The translations under genes were made by a program, and so were the position numbers. Positions 41,225 through 51,698 of a stretch of 64,000 nt of DNA are shown one piece after another. Position 1 is the stretch's first letter. Every line of letters starts with the position of its first letter. Under the pieces are notes generated by a model. The model was not told the DNA's origin. It saw only the letters and a list, made by a program, of their open reading frames with translations, and made no database searches. The stretch lies in NCBI RefSeq assembly GCF_016862515.1, contig NZ_BONC01000001.1, positions 124,001 to 188,000 of the forward strand, read 5' to 3'. Origin of the DNA: Asanoa iriomotensis. Its GTDB lineage: Bacteria; Actinomycetota; Actinomycetes; Mycobacteriales; Micromonosporaceae.

Positions 41225-42409
41225 TCACTCGTAACGCAACGCGTCGATCGGGCGCAGCCCGGCCGCCCGGTGGGCGGGCACGCTGCCGAAGAACAGTCCG
41301 ATGGCGACGGAGACGCCCAGCGCCAGCGCGATCGAGGCCGGCACGACCTCCGGGCGCACGCCGGCGATGGTGAACCGGCTGCCGGCCAGCGCCACCGCCA
41401 CGCCGAGGCCGCCGCCGAGCAGGCTGAGCATCGTCGCCTCGGCCAGGAACTGGGTCAGGATCGCGCCGCGGGGCGCGCCGAGGGCCTTGCGGATGCCGAT
41501 CTCGCGGGTCCGCTCGGTCACCGTGACCAGCATGATGTTGGTGATGCCCAGCCCGCCGACCAGCAACGAGATGCCCGCGACGGTGCCGAGCAGCGTGGTG
41601 AACGTCTTGGCGGTCTCGGTCTGCGTCTCGAGGAGCTGGGACGCGTTCTGGATCCGGTACGGCGTCTGGCCCGTGGTGGACGCCGGCAGCCGGGCGTCGA
41701 GGATCGCGGACACCTGCGCCTGTGCGGCGTCCACCTGGTCGGGGGCGGCCGCGCTGACCAGGATCGACGTGATCGACCCGTACCCGGTCAGCGTCTGCCG
41801 CACCGCGGTGACCGGGGCGATCGCGATGTCGTCGGGGTCGGCGAACCCGCCCGCGGAGCTCTTCGCGCCGAGCACCCCGCTGACGGTGTAGAGGGCGCCG
41901 CCGACGGTGACCTCCTTGCCGACCGGGTCGAGCCCGGGGAACAGCTCGTCCGCCGCGGTCTTGCCCAGCACCACCACGCGGCGCGCCCGGGTGACGTCGT
42001 CGGCGGTGAACGCCGAGCCGCTCGCGACCGGGCTGTTGGAGGCCGCGAAGTAGGCGGGGTCGGTGCCGACGAACTGCTGCACGTCGTGGTCCGTGCCGTC
42101 GTAGGTGATCGTCGCCTGAGCGGTGACCACCGGCGACGCGGACCGCACCGCGGGTGCGAGCACCGGGTCGACGAGCGCGCCGGCGATCGTGGTGGTCAGG
42201 CCGCCGGACGCGCCGCCCTGGACGGTCAGGGTGTTGGTGCCCAGAGCCTCGATCCTTTCGCTGACCTGCCGGGCCGAGCCCGTGCCGACGGCGACCAGCA
42301 GGATCACGGCCGCGACCCCGATCAGGATGCCGAGCATGGTCAGCCCGGAGCGCAGCTTGTTGGCCCCGATGCCGCGCAAAGCGAAGCGGAACGTCTCCCG
42401 CAGGGTCAT
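41225..42409 (-). CDS. MacB-type ABC transporter permease
   Basis: The 394-residue protein has one N-terminal membrane helix, a large extracellular MacB_PCD domain (about 45-235) and an FtsX domain with three C-terminal helices. Typical sequences are [29 protein letters not shown], the FtsX-type [20 protein letters not shown] and ends with [11 protein letters not shown]. It pairs with the ATPase at 42480-43184 to form a mechanotransmission exporter. The ATG at 42409 overlaps the stop of a 25-codon ORF. Confidence 0.93.
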   Translation of the reverse strand: MTLRETFRFALRGIGANKLRSGLTMLGILIGVAAVILLVAVGTGSARQVSERIEALGTNTLTVQGGASGGLTTTIAGALVDPVLAPAVRSASPVVTAQATITYDGTDHDVQQFVGTDPAYFAASNSPVASGSAFTADDVTRARRVVVLGKTAADELFPGLDPVGKEVTVGGALYTVSGVLGAKSSAGGFADPDDIAIAPVTAVRQTLTGYGSITSILVSAAAPDQVDAAQAQVSAILDARLPASTTGQTPYRIQNASQLLETQTETAKTFTTLLGTVAGISLLVGGLGITNIMLVTVTERTREIGIRKALGAPRGAILTQFLAEATMLSLLGGGLGVAVALAGSRFTIAGVRPEVVPASIALALGVSVAIGLFFGSVPAHRAAGLRPIDALRYE

Positions 42410-42479
42410 GCCGCCGCCTCCCTTCGGTCGGCGGAGCAAGACCCTGGCACGCTGAGCTGACCGCGCTCGCTTCGCTCGC

Positions 42480-42483
<4 letters not shown>
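42406..42483 (-). CDS. 25-residue bridging ORF between ABC ATPase and permease genes
   Basis: ATG at 42483 overlaps the ATPase stop (ATGA) and its own TGA overlaps the permease ATG (ATGA). The frame reads [20 protein letters not shown] then REAAA. It contains near-palindromic DNA (GCGCTCGCTTCGCTCGCTC). Whether the peptide is functional is unknown; it may serve to carry ribosomes across the 70-nt gap. The MSERSE-encoding DNA also resembles a repeat I have seen in Micromonosporaceae. Confidence 0.5.
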
Positions 42484-43180
<697 letters not shown>

Positions 43181-43184
<4 letters not shown>

Positions 43185-44404
43185 CGGCCGGTCCCCTGCC
43201 GCCCGCCGGCTCCGCGGAGGCCGCCACCGCCGGGCAGCCCGCCGCCGCCCGGGAAGCCACCGCCGCCGGGGAACCCACCGCCACCCGGGAAGCCGCCGCC
43301 GGGCTGGTTGCCGTTCTGGGTCCCGCCGGTCGGGATCGTCACCACGACCAGCTCGCCGGCCTCGAGGCCCGAGGTGATCTGGGTCGTCGAGTCGCCCTCG
43401 AGCCCGATCTCGACGCTGCGGGTCACGTGCTCGCCGTTCTGGTCGACCGTGACCGTGTGCCGGTTGCCGTTGCCGCTGACCGCCGCCGAGAGCACGGTCA
43501 CCGCGTCGGTCGCCTCGCCGACCAGCACGGCCACCTCGACGGTCTGCCCGGCCCGCACGTCCTCGGGCAGCGACGCGAGCGTGAAGGTGGCCCCGTAGGT
43601 GACGGCGTTGCCGGACGAGGTCGCGGTCGGGTCGACCGCCGCCAGGGTCGCCTCGGCCCGCGCGTCGGGCAGCGCGTTCCAGGTCACCGTCGCCTTCTGG
43701 CCGGCCCGCAGCTTCGTGGCGTCGGCCTCCGGCACCGAGGCCGTCACCTCCAGCTTGGTGAGGTCCTCGATGGTGACGAAGCCGGAGCTGCCCGTGGACC
43801 CGGTGTCGCTCGTCGCACCGGTCCCGGTCCTAGACGACGAAGAGGACGACGAGGACGACGAGGAGGAGCCCGAGGCCGATCCGCCGAGGGTGCCGCTGAC
43901 GGCGGTGACCGTGCCGGCCATCGGCGCCTTGAGCACCGTGCCCGTCACCGCGTCCTGCGCCGCGTCGACGTCGTTCTCGGCCTGGTCCACCGCCGCCTGC
44001 GCGGACGAGGTGTCGCCCTCGGCGCGGTCGAGCGCGTCCCGCGCGGCGTCCAGGTCGTCCTCCGCCGCGGCGAGCTGCCGCTTGGCCGCCGTGTCGTCGA
44101 CGGTGGCGAGCGTGGCGCCCTTGGCCACCTTCTGGCCGACCGTGACCTTGATCGAGGTGACCGTCCCGCTGGTGCCGAACGACGGGGACGCGGTCGAGGC
44201 GCTGCGCACGGAACCCGACGCGGTGACCGTCCTGGTGACGGTCCCCCGCGACGCCGCTACGGTGCGGGTGGTGTTGCCGGCGGCACCGGCGGAGTCGCTG
44301 GCGGCGGCGGGCATGAACGACGAGTAGACCCAGAGGCCACCGCCGACGAGGGCGGCGCCGAGCAGCCCGTTGGCCAACCAGGCCGGGCGAAGGCGGACAG
44401 GCAT
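43181..44404 (-). CDS. Efflux adaptor protein (HlyD/MacA type) with poly-Ser loop
   Basis: The 407-residue adaptor has one N-terminal membrane helix (about 10-30). A split biotinyl-lipoyl domain follows (SFGTSGTVTSIKVTVGQKVA and VLKAPMAGTVTAV), around a coiled-coil hairpin rich in Ala/Asp/Asn, then a barrel domain. A run of about twelve serines interrupts the region after the lipoyl half, and the last 50 residues are GGGFPGGG repeats. It should be surface-exposed on the outer face of the membrane and work with the MacB-type pair downstream. Gene overlap with the ATPase is 4 nt. Confidence 0.87.
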
Positions 44405-44450
44405 GCGCGCCAGCCTGGCGGCCCCTCCTCGGAGTCAGCCCCACGCCACC

Positions 44451-45959
44451 TCAAGACCCGCTGGGAACCCGGCCGTCCTCGGGCAGCAGCACCCGGAAGG
44501 TGGCGCCGCCGCCCGGCGTCGCGTCGAGCTCGACCCGGCCGCCGTGGCTGGTCACGATCGCGGCCACGATGGACAGTCCGAGACCGGAGCCGCCGCTGCG
44601 CCGGTTGCGGCTGGGATCGGCCCGGTAGAGGCGCTCGAAGACCCGCTCGGCGTGCTCCCGCGGGACGCCCGTCCCGGTGTCGGCCACCTCGATGACGGCC
44701 AGCGGCCGGCCCGGCGCGATCTCGCCCACGCCCGGCACCGGTGCCAGGCCCGTGCCGGCGCCGCGGCCCACCCGCACGGTGACCGCGGCCGGCGCCGCGG
44801 TGTGCTGCAGCGCGTTGGCGACCAGGTTCGTGGCGACCTGGCGCAGGCCGTGCTCGTCGCCGAGCACCGTCACGGGCTCGAACGGGGCGTCGTCGCCGCC
44901 CAGCGCGGCCAGCCGCACGGGGCGGTCCGGCACGCGGGCGTGCGCGTCACGGATGGTGTCGGCGGCGATCGCCAGCAGGTCGACCGGGCGCCGCTCCGGG
45001 CGCCGCTGCAGGTCCAGCCGGGCCAGCATCAGCAGGTCCTCGACCAGGAGGCCCATCCGCGCCGCCTCCGCCTCGATCCGGGCCATCATCTCGTCGAGCC
45101 CCTGGCCGGGCACCGCTCCCCCGCGGCGGTAGAGCTCGGCGAAACCGCGGATCGACGTCAGCGGCGTACGCAGCTCGTGCGAGGCGTCCGCCACGAACTG
45201 CCGCAGCCGCCGTTCCGAGGTGGTCCGCGCGGAGACCTCGGCCTCGATCCGGTCGAGCATCGAGTTGAGCGCGATGCCGAGCCGCCCCGGCTCGGTGTGC
45301 GGGTCCACGTCTGTGACCCGCAGCGACAGCTCGCCGGCGGTGATCTGGATCGAGGTGCGTTCCATGACGGTCAGCGGGCGCAGCCCCATCCGCACGACCC
45401 ACGCCGCGAGCAGGGCCAGCACGGCGAGCACCACGAGCATCACCGCGACGTCGATGGCCAGCAGCAGGTCGGCCGTCGCGTCGACACCCTTGAGCGACAC
45501 GCCCGAGACCGCCAGGACGCCGTCACCCCGGTCGACCACGATCAGCCGCCACGACATCGAGTCGTCGACCGCGCCGACCGTGAAGGGACCGGCGCCGGCG
45601 TGCCCGACCAGCTCCGCGTACGCCGGGATGAGCGGCGCCGGCACACCGTCGGGCACCGCGACCACCGGCTGCAGGTCGCCCGGTGGCACGAACGCGACCG
45701 CCCGATCGACGTCGAACCGGCCGCGCGGGAACAGCGGGTTCGGCGGTGGCAGCGCGACGTCCCAGGTCGATCGGGCCCGCGCTGCCTGGCTCATCGCCCG
45801 GAGCTGCTCGTCGACCCGGTCGGTGAGGTTGCGCCGCAGCAGCGCCAGGCCGACCGCGTTGGCCACGAACAGGGCGACCGCGCACAGCGTGGCGACGACC
45901 ACGACCAGCCGGGAGCGCAGGGTCCAGTGCCGCCACCGGCGCAGCCGTGGCGACACCAC
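44451..45959 (-). CDS. Two-component sensor histidine kinase
   Basis: The 502-residue kinase has two membrane helices (about 17-38 and 165-188) around an extracellular sensor region of about 125 residues. A HAMP segment follows, then HisKA with the phosphorylated His in FVADASHELRTPLTSIRGFA, and an HATPase domain with NLVANALQHT, VADTGTGVP and GGSGLGLSIV. Start is GTG at 45959 (a second GTG follows directly), 5 nt after the response regulator stop. It probably senses a cell-surface signal and controls the export genes around it. Confidence 0.92.
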   Translation of the reverse strand: MVSPRLRRWRHWTLRSRLVVVVATLCAVALFVANAVGLALLRRNLTDRVDEQLRAMSQAARARSTWDVALPPPNPLFPRGRFDVDRAVAFVPPGDLQPVVAVPDGVPAPLIPAYAELVGHAGAGPFTVGAVDDSMSWRLIVVDRGDGVLAVSGVSLKGVDATADLLLAIDVAVMLVVLAVLALLAAWVVRMGLRPLTVMERTSIQITAGELSLRVTDVDPHTEPGRLGIALNSMLDRIEAEVSARTTSERRLRQFVADASHELRTPLTSIRGFAELYRRGGAVPGQGLDEMMARIEAEAARMGLLVEDLLMLARLDLQRRPERRPVDLLAIAADTIRDAHARVPDRPVRLAALGGDDAPFEPVTVLGDEHGLRQVATNLVANALQHTAAPAAVTVRVGRGAGTGLAPVPGVGEIAPGRPLAVIEVADTGTGVPREHAERVFERLYRADPSRNRRSGGSGLGLSIVAAIVTSHGGRVELDATPGGGATFRVLLPEDGRVPSGS

Positions 45960-45964
45960 GGGGA

Positions 45965-46669
45965 TCAATCCTGGTCCCGCGGCACGCGCAGCGCGTATCC
46001 GACGCCGCGCACGGTGTGGATCAGCGCGGGCTCGCGGGTGTCGATCTTCTTGCGCAGGTAGTACACATAGGACTCGACAATGCGGCCGTCCCCGCCGAAG
46101 TCGTAGCTCCACACCCGGTCGAGGATCTGCGCCTTGCTGACGACCCGGCCGGCGTTGACGAGCAGGTAGCGCAGCAGCTTGAACTCGGTGGGCGACAGGT
46201 CGACCAGCTTGCCGGCGCGGCGGACCTCGTGCGCGTCCTCGTCGAGCTCGAGGTCGGCGTAGCGCAGCACGCCCTCGTCGGGTGCCACCGCGTGGCTGCG
46301 CCGCAGGATCGCCCGGATCCGCAGCACGACCTCCTCGAGGCTGAACGGCTTGGTGACGTAGTCGTCCGCGCCGACCGTCAGGCCCGAGATGCGGTCCTCG
46401 ACGGCGTCCCGGGCGGTCAGGAACAGCACGGGTACGGTGGCCCCGCCACCCGACCGCAGCCGCTGCGCCACCTGGAAGCCGTCGAGGTCGGGCAGCATCA
46501 CGTCGAGCACGACCAGGTCGGGCGCGAACTCCTCGGCCGCGGTCAGCGCCTCGAAGCCGCCGGTCGCGACCCGCACGTCGAAGTCGACCAGCCGCAGCGT
46601 GGCGGAGAGCAGGGCGCAGATGTTCGGCTCGTCGTCGACGACGAGCACCCGGGTCGGTCGTGAGGGCAC
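45965..46669 (-). CDS. OmpR-family response regulator
   Basis: The 234-residue regulator has a receiver domain with acidic residues in VVDDEPN, phosphorylated Asp in DLVVLDVMLPDLDGF and Lys in YVTKPFSLEE. Its winged-helix DNA-binding domain (about 135-234) has LSPTEFKLLRYLLVNAGRVV and VESYVYYLRKKI. It is followed by its kinase gene. Target promoters are probably its own operon and the divergent lipoprotein region. Confidence 0.94.
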   Translation of the reverse strand: MPSRPTRVLVVDDEPNICALLSATLRLVDFDVRVATGGFEALTAAEEFAPDLVVLDVMLPDLDGFQVAQRLRSGGGATVPVLFLTARDAVEDRISGLTVGADDYVTKPFSLEEVVLRIRAILRRSHAVAPDEGVLRYADLELDEDAHEVRRAGKLVDLSPTEFKLLRYLLVNAGRVVSKAQILDRVWSYDFGGDGRIVESYVYYLRKKIDTREPALIHTVRGVGYALRVPRDQD

Positions 46670-46714
46670 ACCGTATCTCTTACGGTTCGTGGCTCGGAAC
46701 TGCCTGGGAACGCC

Positions 46715-47890
46715 CTAGGAGGAAGCTGTGACGATCTCCTGACCATCGATGAGTCCGCCGGTGATCTCGGTGTACGCGTCACCGCGCAGCCCGACCGCGA
46801 CCTGGGTCGCGCGGTCGCCGGCACCGTCGCGGACCAGCACGGTGTCGTCGGCGCGGACGGCGGTGCTGGGCACCCGCAGCACATCGCTCCGTGACGCCAC
46901 CGTGACCCGGACCGCCGCGCTCTGCCCGACCAGCACGTCCTGCGGCGCCTGCTCGAACGCGAGCTGCGCGCCGAACACCACGAGCGATCCGTCGGTCGTG
47001 CCGACCGGATCGACCTGCACGACGTTGGCCGTCAGCGGCGCGTCCGCGCGGTCGGCGAGCGTGACCGTCGCGGTCTGCCCGGCCGCGAGCCGGCCGGCGT
47101 CGGCCTCCGGGAACGTGGCGGTGACCTGCATGGTCGCGGGATCCGCCATGGTGACCACCGAGCTGCCCGCGGGCACCGACGCGCCGACCGCGCCGGAGAC
47201 CGACAGGACCGTGCCCGCGACCGGCGCCTTGATCGTGGTGCCGGCCAGCGCGTCCTCCGCGTCGGCGAGCGTGACACCAGCGGCGGTGAGCTGCTGGCGG
47301 GCCCGCAGCACCGGGTCTTCGGTCGAGCCCGTGCAGGCACCGCCGGTGCGGCCGGCCGACGGCGCGGTCGTCGCCGGTGGTCGCGACTGCGTGCCTTGCG
47401 ACGCACCCGGGCGGGCGGTGGCGCTGGGTCGGGCCGTCGGCGTCGGCGACGCCGGCACGGTCGGCGTGGTGCGCAGCGCGCTCTGCACCGTGCGGCCACC
47501 GCACGTGGCGGTCCCCGCCGACTCGGCCGCGTCCAGGGCGTCGCCGGCCCGGTCCACCGCGTCCCGCGCGGACGACACCCGCTCCTTGGCCGCCGTGTCG
47601 TCGATCCGGGCCAGGACCTGGCCCTTGGCCACCTTGTCACCCGCGTGCACGGCGAGCGTGGTGACCGTGCCCGCCGTGCCGAAGCCGAGCGCGTAGCTGC
47701 GGGCCGGCGACAGCGTGCCGGACGTCGCCACGGCCAGCGAGACCGCCCCGCGGTCGACCTTGGCGGTCTGCGCCGTCGACAGCACGGCGGGTGGTTCGCG
47801 GGTGAGCGCCACCGCCACCGCACCGCCGGCCGCGAGCAGCGCGACCACCCCACCAGCCACCCACGGCCACCGCCGCCGCCACAGACCCAT
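46715..47890 (-). CDS. Second efflux adaptor protein (HlyD/MacA type)
   Basis: The 391-residue adaptor has an N-terminal membrane helix (WPWVAGGVVALLAAGGAVAV, about 9-28), a lipoyl half GFGTAGTVTTLAVHAGDKVA, a coiled-coil region broken by a Thr/Pro/Ala-rich insert (about 135-185) with two Cys (TCGGR and ACTG) that may form a disulfide, the second lipoyl half IKAPVAGTVLSV and a barrel domain. It leads the minus-strand operon, 45 nt before the response regulator gene. Two adaptors in one operon are unusual. Confidence 0.85.
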   Translation of the reverse strand: MGLWRRRWPWVAGGVVALLAAGGAVAVALTREPPAVLSTAQTAKVDRGAVSLAVATSGTLSPARSYALGFGTAGTVTTLAVHAGDKVAKGQVLARIDDTAAKERVSSARDAVDRAGDALDAAESAGTATCGGRTVQSALRTTPTVPASPTPTARPSATARPGASQGTQSRPPATTAPSAGRTGGACTGSTEDPVLRARQQLTAAGVTLADAEDALAGTTIKAPVAGTVLSVSGAVGASVPAGSSVVTMADPATMQVTATFPEADAGRLAAGQTATVTLADRADAPLTANVVQVDPVGTTDGSLVVFGAQLAFEQAPQDVLVGQSAAVRVTVASRSDVLRVPSTAVRADDTVLVRDGAGDRATQVAVGLRGDAYTEITGGLIDGQEIVTASS

Positions 47891-47946
47891 GGGCGCAGAG
47901 TGTCCCGGGCGGCGGTCGGCGTTTCCTCGACCGCACCTCGGAGTTG

Positions 47947-47979
47947 GCTGGGAGCCGCGGTCCTGAGCTGATTCCCAGC
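47947..47979. promoter_or_regulatory. Inverted repeat in the divergent regulatory region
   Basis: GCTGGGA (47947-47953) and TCCCAGC (47973-47979) form a 7-bp inverted repeat in the 195-bp gap between the adaptor and lipoprotein genes. It is a candidate binding site for the adjacent response regulator. Evidence is symmetry and position only. Confidence 0.35.
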
Positions 47980-48024
47980 TTCACCCGAGGTGGCCCGGAG
48001 GTCGCACCGGTTGCATGAGCCCCG

Positions 48025-48060
48025 CGTGCCGCGGGAGACAGCCCCGAACCCCGCGGCACG
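48025..48060 (+). promoter_or_regulatory. 5' leader hairpin of the lipoprotein gene
   Basis: CGTGCCGCGGG (48025-48035) pairs perfectly with CCCGCGGCACG (48050-48060) over a 14-nt loop, ending 25 nt before the GTG start and 15 nt before the AGGAGG site. It may shape translation or mark transcript end points. Confidence 0.4.
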
Positions 48061-48085
48061 ACCACACCCCCACATAGGAGGCGTC

Positions 48086-48649
48086 GTGCCCCGACGGTCA
48101 GGTTTCGTCCTCGCGGCGGCTGCCGCCATGCTCCTGGCCCTCGCCGGCTGCGGCGGCGAGAGCGACGCCGCGGGCGCGTCGGGCACGGACGACGGCGGCT
48201 TCACCGCTTACCGGGACTGCCTCAGCCAGCACGGCATCACGCTTCCGTCCGGCCAGCCGGGCGCGGGACAGGGACGCCCGTCCGGCTTCCCGTCCGGCCG
48301 GCCGGAAGGCTTCCCCTCCGGACGGCCCGAAGGTTTCCCGTCGGGGCGTCCGAGCGGCTTCCCGTCAGGTGGGCCGGGCGCCGGCGGGCCGGGTGGCGGC
48401 TTCGGCGGCCTCCGGCCCGAAGGCGTCAGCGAGGAGCAGTGGCAGCAGGCCCAGGAGGCGTGCGCGTCGGTCCGCCCGAGCATGGGGCCGGGGGGCCAGG
48501 GCGACCGCCGGGGCGGCGGCAACCGCGGTGCGGACACCGCCTACCGCAACTGCCTCAGCGACCACGGCGCCACGCCCGGCACCACGCCGAGTGCCGAGGC
48601 GGAGCAGGCCTGTGCGGTGCTGCGGCCCACGCCGACCCCCACCGCGTGA
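48086..48649 (+). CDS. Lipoprotein with Gly/Pro repeats and paired CLSxHG modules
   Basis: The 187-residue product has a signal peptide with lipobox LALAGC (Cys22). Two similar modules, FTAYRDCLSQHGITLPSG (about 43-60) and DTAYRNCLSDHGATPGTT (about 151-168), each have a Cys that could pair with QEACASVRP and EQACAVLRP. Between them is a repeat region with PSGRPEGF units (about 70-100). GTG at 48086 has a perfect AGGAGG. It is divergent from the adaptor/two-component/ABC operon and probably its partner on the cell surface. Function unknown. Confidence 0.78.
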   Translation: MPRRSGFVLAAAAAMLLALAGCGGESDAAGASGTDDGGFTAYRDCLSQHGITLPSGQPGAGQGRPSGFPSGRPEGFPSGRPEGFPSGRPSGFPSGGPGAGGPGGGFGGLRPEGVSEEQWQQAQEACASVRPSMGPGGQGDRRGGGNRGADTAYRNCLSDHGATPGTTPSAEAEQACAVLRPTPTPTA

Positions 48650-49054
48650 CCACACCGGCCACGGTGGACGGCCGCGGCACCATCGGTTACCGCCATTGTG
48701 GATGGTGTGCGATCCGGACTCCCGGCACGGTGCGGCGGGTTAGCCTGACATAGGTGATCGACTCCGGCCGCGATTTCGGCCCCGGGAAATCGGGCGACAC
48801 CTCGCATGCGCCGCATCCCGTCGTAAAAAAAGAGCAAATCTCGGGTTTAAAGCCATTGGCTGTGGCCCTATCAGAGGTCACGTGCTTGACTGACGGTGAT
48901 AGAGGGCGAATCCGAATATTCAGACATAGCCGTTAGTTACGTGTCTATCCCCTGGTTGGGGCCTTCATCCTTTTTGTTGGCCTTCAGGCGCGCTTCCTTG
49001 CGGTGACTGCCATCAGCGATTCGCCAGGTTGCACGCTGTTGGGGGGCTAAAGCT
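48650..49054 (+). other. 405-bp non-coding region before the glycerol operon
   Basis: The stretch is clearly richer in A+T than the rest of the window (A-tract near 48826 and T-rich part near 48970) and holds no convincing ORF. A short hairpin GGCCG-CGATTT-CGGCC lies at about 48770-48785. TTGACT at 48886 is a possible -35 box but no good -10 box is correctly spaced. It probably carries the glpFKD promoter and regulator sites. I cannot place them exactly. Confidence 0.5.
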
Positions 49055-50077
49055 GTGGCTGGGATGAGAGGAATTCTCAGCAGACAAAACATCGTGGTCC
49101 AGATGATTGCCGAATTCCTGGGCACGATGATTCTGCTGCTATTCGGTATCGGTGTAGTGGCACAGGTGGTGGCCGGTGGGTCAGCGCTTGGTGACCACAA
49201 CTCGATCGCCTGGGCATGGGGTTTCGGTGTTGTGCTCGGTGTCTACACCGCGGCACGCATCAGTGGTGCGCACCTGAACCCGGCGGTCACGATCGCACTC
49301 GCCACGTTCCGCAAGTTCCCGTGGCGAAACGTCGTTCCGTACATCTTCGCGCAGGTCCTGGGCGCCTTCTGTGGTGCTCTCCTGGTGCGCTGGGCGTACA
49401 ACTCGGTGCTGCACAACGCGGACCCGGGGCTGACCAGGAAGACGCAGATCGTCTTCTCCACCCTGCCCGGTAACGGCTCGTTGCCGGTCAGCCTGTGGGG
49501 CGGCTTCCTGGACCAGGTCATCGGCACGGCGATCCTGGTGTTCCTGATCTTCGTGCTGACCGACCGGCTCAACGACCCGCCGTTGTCGAACCTGACACCG
49601 TTCATGGTGGGTATCGTCGTTGTCGCGATCGGTATGGCCTGGGGCACCAACGCCGGCTACGCCATCAACCCGGCTCGTGACTTCGGGCCTAGATTGGCGT
49701 CCTACATCACCGGATACGGAACGGCCTGGCGAGATCAGTACAACCAGCTCTACTGGTGGGTGCCCATTGTGGCACCGATCATCGGTGGCCTCATCGGTGG
49801 TCTGATCTACGTCCTGCTCATCGGCCGTGTTCTGCCGTTCCTCCAGGCCGCAGCCCCGCCCGCGGGCCGTGGTGGCGAGATCGAGACTCCTGTCGACGCG
49901 ACCGGCGCCGCCGAGACCGGCACGCCGACCGGCGAGCGGGGTCCGATCCAGCCTGGACCGCGCGGTGAGGATCCGCGTCGACCGGGTGGTGGTCCCGGAA
50001 CGGGACGTGACTATCCGGGTGGCGGACGAGATCCCGGTGCCGGGCCGACAGATCCGGGGCCAGGGCCCAACAGATAG
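49055..50077 (+). CDS. glpF: Glycerol facilitator (aquaglyceroporin)
   Basis: The 340-residue MIP-family channel has six membrane helices and both half-helix NPA motifs: [13 protein letters not shown] and [13 protein letters not shown]. The Asp after the second NPA (NPARD) is the mark of glycerol facilitators rather than water channels. The last 75 residues form a Pro/Gly-rich cytoplasmic tail that typical GlpF lacks. Start is GTG at 49055 with GGGGGG upstream; an ATG three codons on is possible. First gene of glpFKD. Confidence 0.93.
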   Translation: MAGMRGILSRQNIVVQMIAEFLGTMILLLFGIGVVAQVVAGGSALGDHNSIAWAWGFGVVLGVYTAARISGAHLNPAVTIALATFRKFPWRNVVPYIFAQVLGAFCGALLVRWAYNSVLHNADPGLTRKTQIVFSTLPGNGSLPVSLWGGFLDQVIGTAILVFLIFVLTDRLNDPPLSNLTPFMVGIVVVAIGMAWGTNAGYAINPARDFGPRLASYITGYGTAWRDQYNQLYWWVPIVAPIIGGLIGGLIYVLLIGRVLPFLQAAAPPAGRGGEIETPVDATGAAETGTPTGERGPIQPGPRGEDPRRPGGGPGTGRDYPGGGRDPGAGPTDPGPGPNR

Positions 50078-50112
50078 CGACCGGACCCACGAACCCGGAA
50101 GGAACGACTGAG

Positions 50113-51630
50113 ATGGCGGATTACGTAGGCGCTATCGACCAGGGAACGACAAGCACACGATTCATGATTTTCGACCACGAGGGGCGCGAGGTCGGGCGCC
50201 ACCAGGTCGAGCACGAGCAGATCCTGCCGCAGGCCGGGTGGGTCGAGCACGACCCGCTCGAGATCTGGCAGCGCACGCAGGAGGTGATCACCACGGCGAT
50301 GAGCCGGCAGAACCTGTCGGCCGGCGACCTCGCCGCGGTGGGCATCACCAACCAGCGCGAGACGAGCGTGGTGTGGAACCGCCGAACAGGGCGGCCCTAC
50401 TACAACGCGATCGTCTGGCAGGACACCCGGACGGACCGGATCGCGGCCGCGCTCGAGCGCGACGGCCGGGGCGACGTCATCCGGCGCAAGGCCGGTCTCC
50501 CGCCGGCGACGTACTTCTCCGGCGGGAAGATCCAGTGGATCCTCGAGAACGTCGACGGGGTCCGCGAGGCCGCGGAGAACGGCGAGGCCATCTTCGGCAA
50601 CACCGACGCGTGGGTGCTGTGGAACCTCACCGGCGGACGGGACGGCGGTCTGCACATCACCGACGTCACCAACGCCAGCCGGACGATGCTGATGAACCTG
50701 GAGACGCTCGACTGGGACGACGAGCTCCTCTCGTTCTTCAACATCCCGCGGCAGATGCTGCCGGAGATCCGGCCGTCGTCGGACCCGAACCTGTACGGGA
50801 TGACGAAGGCCAGCGGCCCGTTCAAGGGCGAGGTGGCACTTCCCGCGTCGCTCGGCGACCAGCAGGCGGCCACGGTCGGCCAGGTCTGCTTCGCCGTCGG
50901 CGAGGCGAAGAACACCTACGGCACGGGCAACTTCCTGTTGCTCAACACCGGAAACGAGATCGTCCACTCGCGGGCGGGCCTGATCACCACGGTCTGCTAC
51001 AAGTTCGGCGACACGGACCCGGTGTACGCACTGGAAGGCTCGATCGCGGTGACCGGCTCGGCCGTGCAGTGGCTGCGCGACCAGCTCGGCATCATCCGCA
51101 ACGCGGCCGAGAGCGAGACCCTGGCGCGCAGTGTCCGGGACAACGGGGGTGTCTACTTCGTACCCGCGTTCTCCGGTCTGTTCGCTCCGTACTGGAAGTC
51201 CGACGCGCGTGGCGCGATCGTCGGCCTGTCGCGGTTCAACACGGCCGGCCACCTCGCCCGCGCGACGCTGGAGTCGATCTGCTACCAGTCCAAGGACGTG
51301 GTGGAGGCGGCACAGAAGGACTCCGGGGTCACGCTGGACATCCTCAAGGTCGACGGCGGCATCACCGCCAACGACCTGGCGATGCAGATGCAGGCCGACG
51401 TCCTGGGTGTGCCGGTGAGCCGGCCGGTGGTCGCCGAGACCACCGCGCTCGGTGCCGCGTACGCCGCGGGCCTCGCCGTGAAGTACTGGAACTCGGTCGA
51501 GGAGCTGCGTGCGCACTGGCACGAGGACCGGCGCTGGACGCCCGAATGGAACGACCAGCAAAGGGCCGAAGGTTACAAGATGTGGAAGAAGGCCGTCGAC
51601 CGGACGATGAACTGGGTCGAGGTCGACTGA
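50113..51630 (+). CDS. glpK: Glycerol kinase
   Basis: The 505-residue FGGY kinase phosphorylates glycerol to sn-glycerol 3-phosphate. It starts [20 protein letters not shown] and has the glycerol-binding [14 protein letters not shown] and WQDTRT segments, [24 protein letters not shown] and the C-terminal [17 protein letters not shown]. The ATG at 50113 has AAGGAAC upstream, 35 nt after glpF. Confidence 0.97.
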   Translation: MADYVGAIDQGTTSTRFMIFDHEGREVGRHQVEHEQILPQAGWVEHDPLEIWQRTQEVITTAMSRQNLSAGDLAAVGITNQRETSVVWNRRTGRPYYNAIVWQDTRTDRIAAALERDGRGDVIRRKAGLPPATYFSGGKIQWILENVDGVREAAENGEAIFGNTDAWVLWNLTGGRDGGLHITDVTNASRTMLMNLETLDWDDELLSFFNIPRQMLPEIRPSSDPNLYGMTKASGPFKGEVALPASLGDQQAATVGQVCFAVGEAKNTYGTGNFLLLNTGNEIVHSRAGLITTVCYKFGDTDPVYALEGSIAVTGSAVQWLRDQLGIIRNAAESETLARSVRDNGGVYFVPAFSGLFAPYWKSDARGAIVGLSRFNTAGHLARATLESICYQSKDVVEAAQKDSGVTLDILKVDGGITANDLAMQMQADVLGVPVSRPVVAETTALGAAYAAGLAVKYWNSVEELRAHWHEDRRWTPEWNDQQRAEGYKMWKKAVDRTMNWVEVD

Positions 51631-51698
51631 GGTACCAACCGGGGCGTCGCAGGCGTACGCGCATGCGGCGCCCCACCGCATGACAGCAGGAGGTTGCC

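Noticed and set aside
48886-48920. TTGACT as the -35 box of the glpF promoter
   Set aside because: No acceptable -10 hexamer occurs 16-19 bp downstream, so I did not list it as a promoter.
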